Positions 5,287 to 13,467 of a stretch of DNA of 32,737 nucleotides are shown here, piece after piece (the first letter of the stretch is position 1; every line of letters begins with the position of its first letter). The translations under genes and the position numbers were made by a program. The notes below the pieces were generated by a model. That model searched no databases. It had not been told where the DNA came from and was given only the letters and a program-made list of their open reading frames with translations. The DNA is from an uncultured Prevotellaceae bacterium. Its GTDB lineage: Bacteria > Bacteroidota > Bacteroidia > Bacteroidales > Bacteroidaceae. The DNA lies in the NCBI GenBank assembly GCA_902767045.1, contig CACXFT010000115.1, positions 1-32,737 of the forward strand, in the 5' to 3' direction.

Positions 5287-8200
5287 TAGCGTAGCGCTGT
5301 AGCAGGTCGGCTTCAACGATGCGCAGCTGCACGGAGCCTTGGGTTGTTTTCAGTCGGTCCAGTTCGCCGGCATTGCCACCGGCGAGTTCTTTCACGTCGC
5401 CAAAGGCGTTGCTGTCTTGCACGGGTGCGAGCATGCGGATGGTGAGTTCTTGTGCGGCCACGGGCTTGCTGATGGGAATGTGCACATAACCCAGTGTGGC
5501 GTAGGTGATGCCTTCCCACACTTTCTTCTTACCTGCAAACACGGCAATGGGGTAGCATTTGTTACGCCAGCCGGTGAGCTTGAGCACCACCTCGTCTACC
5601 ATTGTTTTTTCTTTCAGGCAGAACGTGATCCAGGCGTTCTGGCGGTTGCCGTCGCTTTTCCATTCAGAAAGTTCGTTGTCGTCGATGGCGTTCATGGCCT
5701 CGTTTTGATTCGAGCCTGCTTTCACTGCCACCACCTGGGCGCTCTGTGCCACATCGGTGTAGGAGGGCGTTTGTGGTGTTTCGCCCCTTGCAAGGTTCAG
5801 CGGCAGCGTGAGAGCCGGCAGGTGACCGTCGGCGGGTTGTGTGTGCATTTCAATGGTCACCGGTTTCAGTCCTTCGGCAGCCAGGGTGAGCCAGATGGTG
5901 CCCGGGTTGGTGGTACTGCGCACGAGCACGCGGTTCACGCCGCCCTCCACGGGCAGCGACCGCTCCAGAATATAGTTCTGCGCAGATGAAACAACCCCCG
6001 GGCCGTCTAAGAGCTCCGCATTTTTTAGTGAAGAGTGAAGAGTGAAGAGTGAAGAGTTTTGATTACCCCCGGCATTTGACTCCCTCCCCTTGGGGAGGGC
6101 TGGGGTGGGGGTCGTAGGTCCCGTAGGTCCCGCAATCCCTCCGCGCCATTCTCCCTCGCCCCACAGGTGGCAGTTCACCATGCGGTTGTCGAGCGGACAG
6201 CGTCGGCCCTGTGCATCCACCACCTCGAACTGCACCAGTGCCATGTCGGCTCCGTCGGCGCGGAACCCCTCGGGGTTCTCAATGGTTGTCACCTTCAGGT
6301 GGTGAGGCTCGCCGGCTGTTTCCACAGTGTGGCGGCTCAGTTCGTGCCCCAGGTTGTCGTAGCTCACCGCTTCCAAGCATCCCGGTTCGTAGCGCAGACT
6401 GTCGAAGGTGAACAGATACTGGTGGCTGCGCTTTCCGAACCCCAGCGACCGGCCGTTGAGGAACAGCTCCACCCGCTCGCCGGTAGAGACAACATATTTT
6501 TTTAGTGGAGAGTGAAGAGTGAAGAGTGAAGAGTTTTGATTACCTTGGGCATTTGACTCCCTCCCCTTGGGGAGGGTTGGGGTGGGGGTCTCATAATTCC
6601 AGTGCCCCACAATATATGTTCTGTTGTGTTCGGGCGTTACCCGTCCGTCCCACATCACCTGATGCACATAGAACGACTCCTTCGGAATGCGCATGGCATC
6701 CACCACACCGCTTGTGCGGTAGTTGGCTTCGCCGCGGAAGTGAGTGTTGGTGTCGGAGAACACAATCTTCACGCCCCCGTTGTTTACCCGCCGGCCCGTG
6801 CCCGGTCGTTCCAGAAAGTAATCGTACCAGCGCACCACCATTTCGCGTGCCATCTCGTCCATGTTGTGGTTATATTCCCGCGCCGGTTTGCCGCGGTATA
6901 GCGGTCCGTCGCCTTCGCGGTGATAGGGGTAGCTCCACTCGTCCCAGTATCGGCGCAAGCCCTCGTCGCGGCAATATTCCATCTGCCACAGCGGGTGAGT
7001 GGCTGATTTGTTCACATAGAGCATTTCGCCGCCATATTCCGCCTCGGCAATGTCGAGCATCTCACGACTTCCGATAGCCCTTCCGCCGTGAGGGTCGTAT
7101 TGGTCGCGCACGGCTTTCAGCTCCATCATGTGTTCGCGTGAAATGCTCTCGTTGCCGCCTTCGTAGAAGAGTATGCTCGGGTTGTTGCGGTTATAGATGA
7201 TGGCGTCGCGCATTAGCTCCACGCGCTGTTCCCATCGTCGGCCCGTAACATCTTTCTCGGCATCGCCGGCCGGCATGGCCTGAATCAGTCCCACGCGGTC
7301 GCACGACTCCACATCCTGTTTCCACGGTGTAACATGCATCCAGCGCACCACGTTGCCCCCGCTCTCCACCATCAGACGGTTCGAATAGTCGCTCAGCCAG
7401 GCCGGAACGCTCATGCCCACGGCCGGCCATTCGTTGCTGGTGCGCTGTGCATAGCCATGCACCATCAGGGCTCGGCCGTTCAGGAATGTTTTGCCCTCGG
7501 CGAAGCGGGTGTGGCGGAACCCCGTGCGCGTGTCCACCCGGTCGATAGCGCGGCCTTGCTCGTCGACGAGCGATGTGCGCACGGTGTAGAGATAACCATA
7601 GCCCCAGCTCCAGAAGTGTGCATTGTTGAGCTGTGTGTGTGCCTTCACCACGGCTCGCTCTCCCGCCCGCAGTTGACAGCGGTCGCCTTCGCTGCGTGCC
7701 ACCCGCTGGCCCTCGGCGTCAAACACCTCTATTATATAAAGGAACGCGTGCGTGCGCGAGTCGTCGTTCTTCACCTCCGATTCGGCGTTCACCACCACTT
7801 GGTGCCCTGCCACATCGTAGTTGGTGCCATAGATGTAGGTGCCGGTGGTTCCCAGGTTACTGTATAGCGGCAGTGTTTGGTAGACGCGCCCGGTGGTGTG
7901 CAGCCACACGTTTTTGGGCAGTCCGCCATAGTTGGCATTAAAGTTTTTGTTGTTCCACTGAAAGGTGCTTCCCGTGGTGCGTTCGTGATAGTTCCAGCTG
8001 TTGTCGGTGCGCACCGCCATCACGTTCTCTCCCTCGCAGATGTAGGGTGTGAGGTCCACGCCGCAGGCCATCACCCCGTTTTCCGATATACCAATGTGGT
8101 GGCCGTTCAGGTAGAAGTCGGCCCCGAAGCGCACCCCTTCAAACTCCACAAAGAACTTGCAGTTCTGTGCCTCGGCGGGGTTCACGTTGAAGTGTTTCCT

Positions 8201-8446
8201 ATACCACACGATGGTGTCGGAGAGTTCGGCGCACGCCTTGCTGAAGGCCTCGTCTTCGTTCCAGGCCCGCGGCAGTGTAACGCGCGCCCAGTCGTGGTCG
8301 TCGAAGCTGGTTGTCTCGGCTCCTTTCTGCTCGCCAATGTACAGCAGCCAATTGCCGTTGAAGTTTTGTTTCTGTCGTTGTGGTTCTGCCCAGGTGTTTG
8401 TTGCCAGGCACAATAAGAACAAGAAAAAAAGTGCAGTTTGTTTCAT
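5270..8446 (-). CDS. Secreted glycoside hydrolase family 2 enzyme (beta-galactosidase-like)
   Basis: This 1,058-residue protein starts with a Sec signal peptide (MKQTALFFLFLLCLATNTWA). It then has the GH2 sugar-binding domain (NFNGNWLLYIG near 28, WYRKHF near 82, FYLNGHHIG near 111), an immunoglobulin-like linker, and a TIM barrel with the acid/base motif YEGGNE (E433) and a probable nucleophile in QMEY (E490). C-terminal beta-sandwich domains follow (VELFLNGRSLGFGK near 659; GEGEWRGG near 763; VNRVLVRSTT near 837) and a discoidin-like carbohydrate-binding domain (AIDDNELSEWKSDGN near 920-935). GH2 enzymes remove beta-linked sugars from glycans; the substrate cannot be read here. Two 30-residue in-frame inserts of a DNA repeat sit at residues 620-649 and 779-808, within the C-terminal domains and away from the catalytic barrel. 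The C-terminal RYAMRYAK and stop are encoded by repeat DNA. The gene is transcribed divergently from the fimbrial operon. Confidence 0.9.
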   Translation of the reverse strand: MKQTALFFLFLLCLATNTWAEPQRQKQNFNGNWLLYIGEQKGAETTSFDDHDWARVTLPRAWNEDEAFSKACAELSDTIVWYRKHFNVNPAEAQNCKFFVEFEGVRFGADFYLNGHHIGISENGVMACGVDLTPYICEGENVMAVRTDNSWNYHERTTGSTFQWNNKNFNANYGGLPKNVWLHTTGRVYQTLPLYSNLGTTGTYIYGTNYDVAGHQVVVNAESEVKNDDSRTHAFLYIIEVFDAEGQRVARSEGDRCQLRAGERAVVKAHTQLNNAHFWSWGYGYLYTVRTSLVDEQGRAIDRVDTRTGFRHTRFAEGKTFLNGRALMVHGYAQRTSNEWPAVGMSVPAWLSDYSNRLMVESGGNVVRWMHVTPWKQDVESCDRVGLIQAMPAGDAEKDVTGRRWEQRVELMRDAIIYNRNNPSILFYEGGNESISREHMMELKAVRDQYDPHGGRAIGSREMLDIAEAEYGGEMLYVNKSATHPLWQMEYCRDEGLRRYWDEWSYPYHREGDGPLYRGKPAREYNHNMDEMAREMVVRWYDYFLERPGTGRRVNNGGVKIVFSDTNTHFRGEANYRTSGVVDAMRIPKESFYVHQVMWDGRVTPEHNRTYIVGHWNYETPTPTLPKGRESNAQGNQNSSLFTLHSPLKKYVVSTGERVELFLNGRSLGFGKRSHQYLFTFDSLRYEPGCLEAVSYDNLGHELSRHTVETAGEPHHLKVTTIENPEGFRADGADMALVQFEVVDAQGRRCPLDNRMVNCHLWGEGEWRGGIAGPTGPTTPTPALPKGRESNAGGNQNSSLFTLHSSLKNAELLDGPGVVSSAQNYILERSLPVEGGVNRVLVRSTTNPGTIWLTLAAEGLKPVTIEMHTQPADGHLPALTLPLNLARGETPQTPSYTDVAQSAQVVAVKAGSNQNEAMNAIDDNELSEWKSDGNRQNAWITFCLKEKTMVDEVVLKLTGWRNKCYPIAVFAGKKKVWEGITYATLGYVHIPISKPVAAQELTIRMLAPVQDSNAFGDVKELAGGNAGELDRLKTTQGSVQLRIVEADLLQRYAMRYAK
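6023..6112 (-). repeat. In-frame repeat insert 2 in the GH2 gene
   Basis: Ninety bases encode 30 residues (TPTPALPKGRES, GGNQNSSLFTLHS) at positions 779-808 of the enzyme. The DNA has four GTGAAGA heptamers (6028-6055), GTTTTGATTAC and the palindrome CCCTCCCC-TT-GGGGAGGG (6082-6099). It is nearly identical to insert 1. It splits a conserved region: GEGEWRGGIA is normally followed closely by a Q-N-Y-I-L segment, which here appears only after the insert. Confidence 0.9.
6500..6589 (-). repeat. In-frame repeat insert 1 in the GH2 gene
   Basis: Ninety bases encode 30 residues (TPTPTLPKGRES, QGNQNSSLFTLHS) at positions 620-649. The DNA has four heptamers (6505-6532, the first degenerate), GTTTTGATTAC and the palindrome CCCTCCCC-TT-GGGGAGGG (6559-6576). 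It sits between GHWNYE and KKYVVSTGERVELFLNG, which belong together in GH2 proteins. Confidence 0.9.
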
Positions 8447-8479
8447 CGTGGGTTAGTGTTTATGTGTTCTTTTCGCCTG

Positions 8480-8487
8480 CAAATATA
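8480..8487 (-). promoter_or_regulatory. -7 box for the GH2 gene
   Basis: On the minus strand this reads TATATTTG, a match to TAnnTTTG, 33 bases before the ATG. A TTG lies upstream, but at a shorter spacing than the consensus, so the -33 element is uncertain. Confidence 0.55.
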
Positions 8488-8733
8488 CATAATTTCCTTC
8501 AATCGGCCTACGGTGAAGTTGCTAAATGTGAGTTTTTGGTTTCATACATGCAGTAGGTAGCGTAAAATAAATACATCGAAAAACAATCAGAAACCGTGGA
8601 TTTTTTTTGCTTATTATTGCTGGTGCTTAAATGTGAAAGAGTGTTTTTTTGACGTTTAAAGGGTATATTAACCTTAATAAACTCTCTTTTAGCAAGGTTT
8701 AAGCGTTAAGCAGTGTTAAATTTCGGGGGGGTA

Positions 8734-8749
8734 ATTGACCCGTGTCAAT
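8734..8749. promoter_or_regulatory. Inverted repeat, possible operator
   Basis: ATTGAC and GTCAAT are perfect arms around CCGT. The site lies about 57 bases upstream of the plus-strand -7 box, a position suited to an activator dimer. Function is inferred from symmetry and position only. Confidence 0.35.
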
Positions 8750-8806
8750 AAAAATGAGTGCTTCTGCAATCTTAAATGTTAAAAAATTTTGCCCTTTTAT
8801 TATGTG

Positions 8807-8814
8807 TAACTTTG
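8807..8814 (+). promoter_or_regulatory. -7 box for the fimbrial operon
   Basis: TAACTTTG matches TAnnTTTG. A TTTTG lies 15 bases upstream, somewhat closer than the usual -33 spacing. Transcription from here would begin near 8820 and leave a leader of about 175 bases before the first gene. Confidence 0.6.
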
Positions 8815-8834
8815 CCGTGTGTACATGATTTAGC

Positions 8835-8899
8835 AGTCTGGTGTTTCAGACTGATAGCCCTTGAGAGATGGGCTGTGGCTCTACCGCAAACACTACGGT
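8835..8899 (+). ncRNA. Structured 5' leader with three hairpins
   Basis: Three consecutive short stems are visible: AGTCTG/CAGACT (8835-8840 with 8847-8852), AGCCC/GGGCT (8856-8860 with 8870-8874) and ACCG/CGGT (8883-8886 with 8896-8899). They lie within the predicted leader and well before the ribosome-binding region (AGGAGAG near 8981). I do not recognise a known riboswitch or leader family. No T-run terminator follows. Confidence 0.45.
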
Positions 8900-8995
8900 T
8901 TAACTCAATATTTACAGTGAAGTAATAACTCAATTTGGGACGGAAAGATTTATAACATTCAGAAGAACGGCAAAGATTCTTAGGAGAGCCCCTAT

Positions 8996-10744
8996 ATGAA
9001 CGTGAAAGGATTTGGATGTCAAAACATGATTTGCTGGAAACGCCTTTTGGTTTCTGCCCGATGGCAGCTGATGGCGGTTTTCATGTGCGCTTGCTGTGGC
9101 ATGCGTGCACAGCAGCTTGTTGCACCCATTTCACTTGAGCAGGGCGACAACCGGGCCGTTTCCATCGACAGTCTTTCGCTCTTCGTCAACTCCGACTCTT
9201 CAGTGGTTTCGCTGAAAATGCAGTTCTGCACCGTTGGGACAGCACTGCCAAAATCGCTCTGTGTGAAGCTGCAACCCATGCTCTGCACCGATGCCGATAC
9301 GGCCTGTTTCGCTCCCGTGGGCATCTATGGAAGCTGGGCCTACTACAATGCGGTGAGGCTGAAGCAGAAGTCGACTTCCGCTCTTCCGGCCCCGGCCATC
9401 GAACGGCAGCAGGTGCAGCTGCGCTCGAAAGCCACCACAAACTTCATGCCCTATCAGCAGGTCGTTGCCCACCAGTCATGGATGGGCAGGGCTTCGTTGC
9501 TGGTGAGGGTAACGGTCTCCAACGCCTGTGGCGACGTTCTGAGCGAGCGCACCATCACCGCACGACAGCCGAAAACCTTCACCGAACAGAAACCGGTGGT
9601 GAAGCGCACATCGGCCAAAACAGAACACCTGAGTGGCAGGGCTTTTGTGGCCTTTCCTGTGAACCAGACCGATATTGTGCCAACCTATGCCAACAACAAA
9701 GAAGAACTGGGCAAGTTGTGCAGTGTGATAGACAGTGTGAACAATTCGGCCGACATACAAATACGCCGCATCTTCATCAAGGGCTTTGCCTCGCCCGAGG
9801 GCTCCTACGAAAGCAACAGCCGGCTGGCACGCGAGCGAACAGCAGAGCTGTGCCGATATGTGGCCAAACACTGCGGCATATCGCCCATGCTGCTCACCAC
9901 AGAATATGAACCCGAAGACTGGGCCGGACTGCGCCGAGAGGTGGAACAGAGCAACCTGCCGCACCGCAAAGAGCTGCTCGACGTAATCAACAGCAACGTG
10001 GAACCCGACAGCCGACTGAGGCTGATTGCCACACGCTGGCCCGATGAGTATCGGCATCTGCTCAAAGAGGTGTTTCCGAGGCTCAGGCACACCGACTACC
10101 TGATTGACTACACCCGCCGGCAGGCCGCTGCCGACTCGGTGAGCAAGGTTACCACCACCCGCCAACAGCTCGTCTTCGACAGAAAGCACAAAGAGCTTAT
10201 TCCCGTGGGCAACCGCTTCGCCAACTTCCACCCACGGCTGGCAGTGAAAACAAACCTCATCTACGACCTGCTGGTGGCTCCCAACATCGAGGTGGAACTG
10301 CCGCTCAACAAACAATGGCGCTGGACACTGATGGCGGAGTATAACAACCCCTGGTGGCGGTGGAACAAAAAAGACTATTCCTACGAGGTGCAAGAGGCAG
10401 GGCTGGAACTGCGCTACTGGCTGAAGCAACGTTGCGATTGGGGCCGGCCGGTGATGTCGGGACTCTTCGTGGGGGTGTATGGGGCCTTCGCTCGCTACGA
10501 TATGGAAAAAACCAAGGTGGGCGACCAGGGCGACGTTGGCAGTGGGGGCTTCACCATCGGCTACGGATGGCCCGTGGCACGGCGCTGGAACTTAGAGGCG
10601 AGTGCTTCGCTGGGCGCGGTGTTCGGCGAACGCCGGCACTATCATGCCGAATTCAACAGCACTCACCTGATATATAAATACACGAAAAACGTGTTCTATG
10701 TGGGACCCACCAAGCTGAAACTCGCACTGGTGTACCTCTTGTAG
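8996..10744 (+). CDS. DUF3868/OmpA-like/DUF3575 outer-membrane protein of the fimbrial locus
   Basis: This 582-residue protein has a signal peptide (KRLLVSARWQLMAVFMCACCGMRAQ, cut near residue 38), given here only to mark its basic and hydrophobic parts. A DUF3868-type beta-rich domain covers about residues 40-165. An OmpA-like peptidoglycan-binding region lies at about 215-330, with FIKGFASPEGSYESNSRLA followed by RERTAELCRYV. A C-terminal DUF3575 region from about 405 has alternating beta strands (RLAVKTNLIYDLLVAPNIEVEL, then WTLMAEYNNPWW) and ends in aromatic and leucine residues typical of outer-membrane barrels. Such proteins head many Bacteroidales fimbrial loci and probably anchor the apparatus to envelope and peptidoglycan. 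The ATG follows an AGGAGAG sequence at good spacing. It is first in the operon; the next gene starts 84 bases later inside repeat DNA. Confidence 0.87.
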   Translation: MNVKGFGCQNMICWKRLLVSARWQLMAVFMCACCGMRAQQLVAPISLEQGDNRAVSIDSLSLFVNSDSSVVSLKMQFCTVGTALPKSLCVKLQPMLCTDADTACFAPVGIYGSWAYYNAVRLKQKSTSALPAPAIERQQVQLRSKATTNFMPYQQVVAHQSWMGRASLLVRVTVSNACGDVLSERTITARQPKTFTEQKPVVKRTSAKTEHLSGRAFVAFPVNQTDIVPTYANNKEELGKLCSVIDSVNNSADIQIRRIFIKGFASPEGSYESNSRLARERTAELCRYVAKHCGISPMLLTTEYEPEDWAGLRREVEQSNLPHRKELLDVINSNVEPDSRLRLIATRWPDEYRHLLKEVFPRLRHTDYLIDYTRRQAAADSVSKVTTTRQQLVFDRKHKELIPVGNRFANFHPRLAVKTNLIYDLLVAPNIEVELPLNKQWRWTLMAEYNNPWWRWNKKDYSYEVQEAGLELRYWLKQRCDWGRPVMSGLFVGVYGAFARYDMEKTKVGDQGDVGSGGFTIGYGWPVARRWNLEASASLGAVFGERRHYHAEFNSTHLIYKYTKNVFYVGPTKLKLALVYLL

Positions 10745-10763
10745 GCGCAGCGTTGCGCTGCGC

Positions 10764-10832
10764 TGCGCTACGCTAAATGATAAATGATAAATGATAAATG
10801 AGGCGCTACGCTAAATGATAAATGATAAATGA
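10764..10832. repeat. Right arm of 69-bp perfect inverted repeat
   Basis: Two blocks of CGCTACGCT followed by AAATGAT units fill this interval. It is the exact reverse complement of 5218-5286. The ATG of the next gene (10829-10831) is the last ATG of the array. The intergenic DNA just before it (10745-10763) is also repetitive GCGCTGC-like sequence. Confidence 0.9.
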
Positions 10833-11995
10833 AACAGAGCATGCAAATAATCAAACGGATGGGCACTCAATCGAAAGCGACTGGGCTGGCTGCCGTTGTG
10901 TTTGTGCTGCTCGTGCTTTCGGGCTGCCACCGCCTGCCACTCGAACGCTACTACACCGGAAAGGGTACCGTGCACATCGACGTTGACTGGACATCGCACT
11001 TCGGAGAGAAACCGTCGGGAATGACCATCATTCTGGCCAAGGATGGCGACAGCATCACCTTTACCGACATTACCAACCAGGTTGACTTCTACGACATTGA
11101 ACTGGAACCGGGCACTTACAAGCTGCTCATCTTCAACCAAAGCTATGGCGAGTTCGGCTCCATGAGCTTCGGAAAAAGAAAAAGCTTCAACGACATTTTC
11201 GCCATGGCAACACAGCAACAGCGGGCCACGGAGTTCTGGGATGTGAACGTGGGATACCTGCGCGAACCGGAGGCCATAGGCTGTGCCGTTGACACCTTCA
11301 CCGTGCTGCCGGAAATGGCCGACGGCGAACCGCGCTTCGTCTATTATAAAGACCATGTGCCCACCTATTTTGAATCGTTGCGACTCACCGAGGTGGTGGA
11401 ACCCATGACAACCGAAATGTTCATTCGCGTGAAAATCATCGGCATGAAGTATATGGCCAGCGTGATTGGAAACATCTCGGGCATGGCAAACGGATTCCTG
11501 CTCTCGCAGGCCTGGCGAAGAGAGGATTCGGGCTATCACCTGCTCGACAACTGGACCGTCTCGCCTGTGTACTACGAGAATGGAGACACGCTCAATAGCT
11601 ATGGCTTCATCACTACAACCATCAGAACATTCGGACTGCCACACGGAAGGGAGCTCTTGGAACAGCGCGATTCCACCAGCAACATGATCTCGCTCTGCTT
11701 CACACTCATCGACGGCACACAGCATGTGTTCCGCTACCCCGTGGGAAAGCATATCCGTTACCACAACGAAGAGGCTGAAACACGGGCCGGCGATGCCGAT
11801 TCTACAGCCACCGAGCAAAAGCAATATTTCTATAAAACCGACGTGACGCTGAAGCTCGACCTGCTGCTCGAAGCACCGTTCTTTGAAAACACCGACCTGC
11901 CCAACCTGCCATACGCGCAACCCAAGGGAACAGGATCCTTCGATGCCGAGGTTTCTGACTGGGGCGACGAAGAGCAGGTGCTGGTGCCCATCTGA
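10829..11995 (+). CDS. DUF5119-type fimbrial lipoprotein (FimB/Mfa2-like anchor or assembly)
   Basis: This is a 388-residue lipoprotein with lipobox LSGC (C33). After it come features I associate with DUF5119 proteins of Bacteroidales fimbrial loci: VHIDVDWT, PSGMTIILAKDGD, FYDIELEPGTYKLLIFNQS and a GSMSF segment in the first 120 residues, then a second beta-rich half. These proteins usually follow the DUF3868 gene and are thought to act as anchor or early assembly subunits. The assigned start lies in the AAATGAT repeat. In-frame ATGs at 10841 and 10859 would give shorter and more usual signal peptides, so the native start may be one of those. A 68-base AT-rich gap separates it from the next gene. 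Confidence 0.8.
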   Translation: MKQSMQIIKRMGTQSKATGLAAVVFVLLVLSGCHRLPLERYYTGKGTVHIDVDWTSHFGEKPSGMTIILAKDGDSITFTDITNQVDFYDIELEPGTYKLLIFNQSYGEFGSMSFGKRKSFNDIFAMATQQQRATEFWDVNVGYLREPEAIGCAVDTFTVLPEMADGEPRFVYYKDHVPTYFESLRLTEVVEPMTTEMFIRVKIIGMKYMASVIGNISGMANGFLLSQAWRREDSGYHLLDNWTVSPVYYENGDTLNSYGFITTTIRTFGLPHGRELLEQRDSTSNMISLCFTLIDGTQHVFRYPVGKHIRYHNEEAETRAGDADSTATEQKQYFYKTDVTLKLDLLLEAPFFENTDLPNLPYAQPKGTGSFDAEVSDWGDEEQVLVPI

Positions 11996-12063
11996 ACCAA
12001 TTTAACTCTATATATATTTCCCGAATTTATCAACACAATTATTCACTAAAATTTTTTACGATT

Positions 12064-13440
12064 ATGAAAAGGATGTATTTATTCTTGGCAGCCGCAGCCA
12101 TGTTGCTGACGACTGCTTGCTCGAACGACGATGCCGCCAACGGCGTTGCTCTCGACTCTCAGACCACCGCAGCCAACCTGGCTGTTGGATTCGATACTTA
12201 TACGGCTAATGCTACTCGCTCAGGGCAAACTGGTGTGATGAATACCACGCAGTTGCAGACTACTGGTTTTGGCGTGTTTGCTTACCAAAGTGAAGATGTC
12301 TGGACCGCTACTAACAAACCCGATTTTATGTACAACCAGCATGTAACCTACACCACACCTTCTTGGATTTACTCTCCACTGAAGTACTGGCCCAATGAAA
12401 CTGGTTCAAATAATATCGATGACAATGGTGCAAGATCTGGAAAATTGGAGCGGCTTACGTTTTTTGCTTATGCTCCTTATGTAGAGGCTACTGTTGCTGA
12501 TGGTAAAGTAACATCTACAGCTATTACAGATGTTGATAATGAAGCAACTCCAAATCCTTTAACCAATGTCGGTATCACGGCTCTCTCAGCGAACGATGCT
12601 GCAGGGGCTGCTAAAGTGACTTATCAGATTGCTTACACCCCTTCGAAGAGTGTAGACCTGCTTTGGGGTGTGGCTCCAGCCGGCGGACTCGACTACCAGT
12701 CGGTGAACCCTGCTAACAATGCTAACGCCCACATCACTAGACTTGAAGGTACTCCGCTCATCGACCTTATGAAGCCTGACAAAGACCAGAAAATCAAGTT
12801 CCTCTTCAAGCATGCATTGGCTCGCCTTGGCATGACTGTTGTGGCTGCTGTTGACCAGATTGCTCCGGGTGGATCCCTTGACAAAACAGAGACAAAAATC
12901 TTTGTCAATAGCGTAACTATTACCGATGCAAGTTCTCCCAAAACAATTGCAACTACTGGCGACCTCATTCTGAAGAACAACTCGGCTGGTGTAGCCAACT
13001 GGGAAGCATCTGCAGGTGACCTTAAGCTTGTTATCAATTCTTCACGCGAACTGAATTCCGCACTCATAGGAACAAAATCCGATTTTGCTAATGCAGAAAA
13101 GCCAGGTGTTACTACCAGTGAAACTCCTGTTATTGCTGGTGGAAACTATTTCATGCTCATACCTACTCCAGGTCAGGCTGCTAACCTCGATGTAACGATT
13201 GATTACACGGTTATTACAAAAGACACTAATGTTGACGGTGAGTATGCTATAACAAATAACGTGATCACCAAGCAAATTACGCTGAATAGCACTGAAACGG
13301 GACATACTGGCTTCACCAACAACAAGTCCTACAACCTGAAGCTCATTCTCGGTCTCACTTCTGTGAAGCTTGCTGCAGAGGTTGCCGACTGGCAGCTCGA
13401 GGGTGACACCGATGTCAACCTCCCCCGCAACAACGAATAA
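12064..13440 (+). CDS. Fimbrillin family lipoprotein, probable major pilus subunit
   Basis: This 458-residue protein starts MKRMYLFLAAAAMLLTTACS, with lipobox cysteine C19. It then has a polar spacer and TATANATRSGQ-like sequence with R52, where type V pilins are usually cut by an arginine protease to allow donor-strand assembly. Fimbrillin blocks follow: GFGVFAYQ near 75, DFMYNQHV near 92, YSPLKYWPNET near 108, FFAYAPYV near 134 and VDLLWGVAP near 200. The gene is less GC-rich than its neighbours, and codons ending in T or A are frequent. That can mean a diversifying, horizontally exchanged major subunit or high expression. The long AT-rich leader (AAAATTTTTTACG before the ATG) would suit strong translation in Bacteroidetes. 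A TATATATTTC stretch at about 12010 is only a partial -7 box. Confidence 0.88.
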   Translation: MKRMYLFLAAAAMLLTTACSNDDAANGVALDSQTTAANLAVGFDTYTANATRSGQTGVMNTTQLQTTGFGVFAYQSEDVWTATNKPDFMYNQHVTYTTPSWIYSPLKYWPNETGSNNIDDNGARSGKLERLTFFAYAPYVEATVADGKVTSTAITDVDNEATPNPLTNVGITALSANDAAGAAKVTYQIAYTPSKSVDLLWGVAPAGGLDYQSVNPANNANAHITRLEGTPLIDLMKPDKDQKIKFLFKHALARLGMTVVAAVDQIAPGGSLDKTETKIFVNSVTITDASSPKTIATTGDLILKNNSAGVANWEASAGDLKLVINSSRELNSALIGTKSDFANAEKPGVTTSETPVIAGGNYFMLIPTPGQAANLDVTIDYTVITKDTNVDGEYAITNNVITKQITLNSTETGHTGFTNNKSYNLKLILGLTSVKLAAEVADWQLEGDTDVNLPRNNE

Positions 13441-13467
13441 ACGCTTTCTGCATAGAATCGAAAAAAC

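Larger units (their letters stand above)
8447..8995. promoter_or_regulatory. Divergent intergenic regulatory region
   Basis: These 549 bases separate the leftward GH2 gene from the rightward fimbrial operon and hold no gene. They are AT-rich. Elements seen are a minus-strand -7 box (8480-8487), a 6-bp inverted repeat (8734-8749), a plus-strand -7 box (8807-8814) and a leader with three hairpins (8835-8899). I see nothing definite between 8500 and 8730. Confidence 0.75.

Noticed and set aside
10811-11920. A 369-codon minus-strand frame over the DUF5119 gene
   Set aside because: The plus-strand frame has a lipoprotein signal and family motifs; the antisense product is low-complexity and histidine/glycine-rich without a known pattern.
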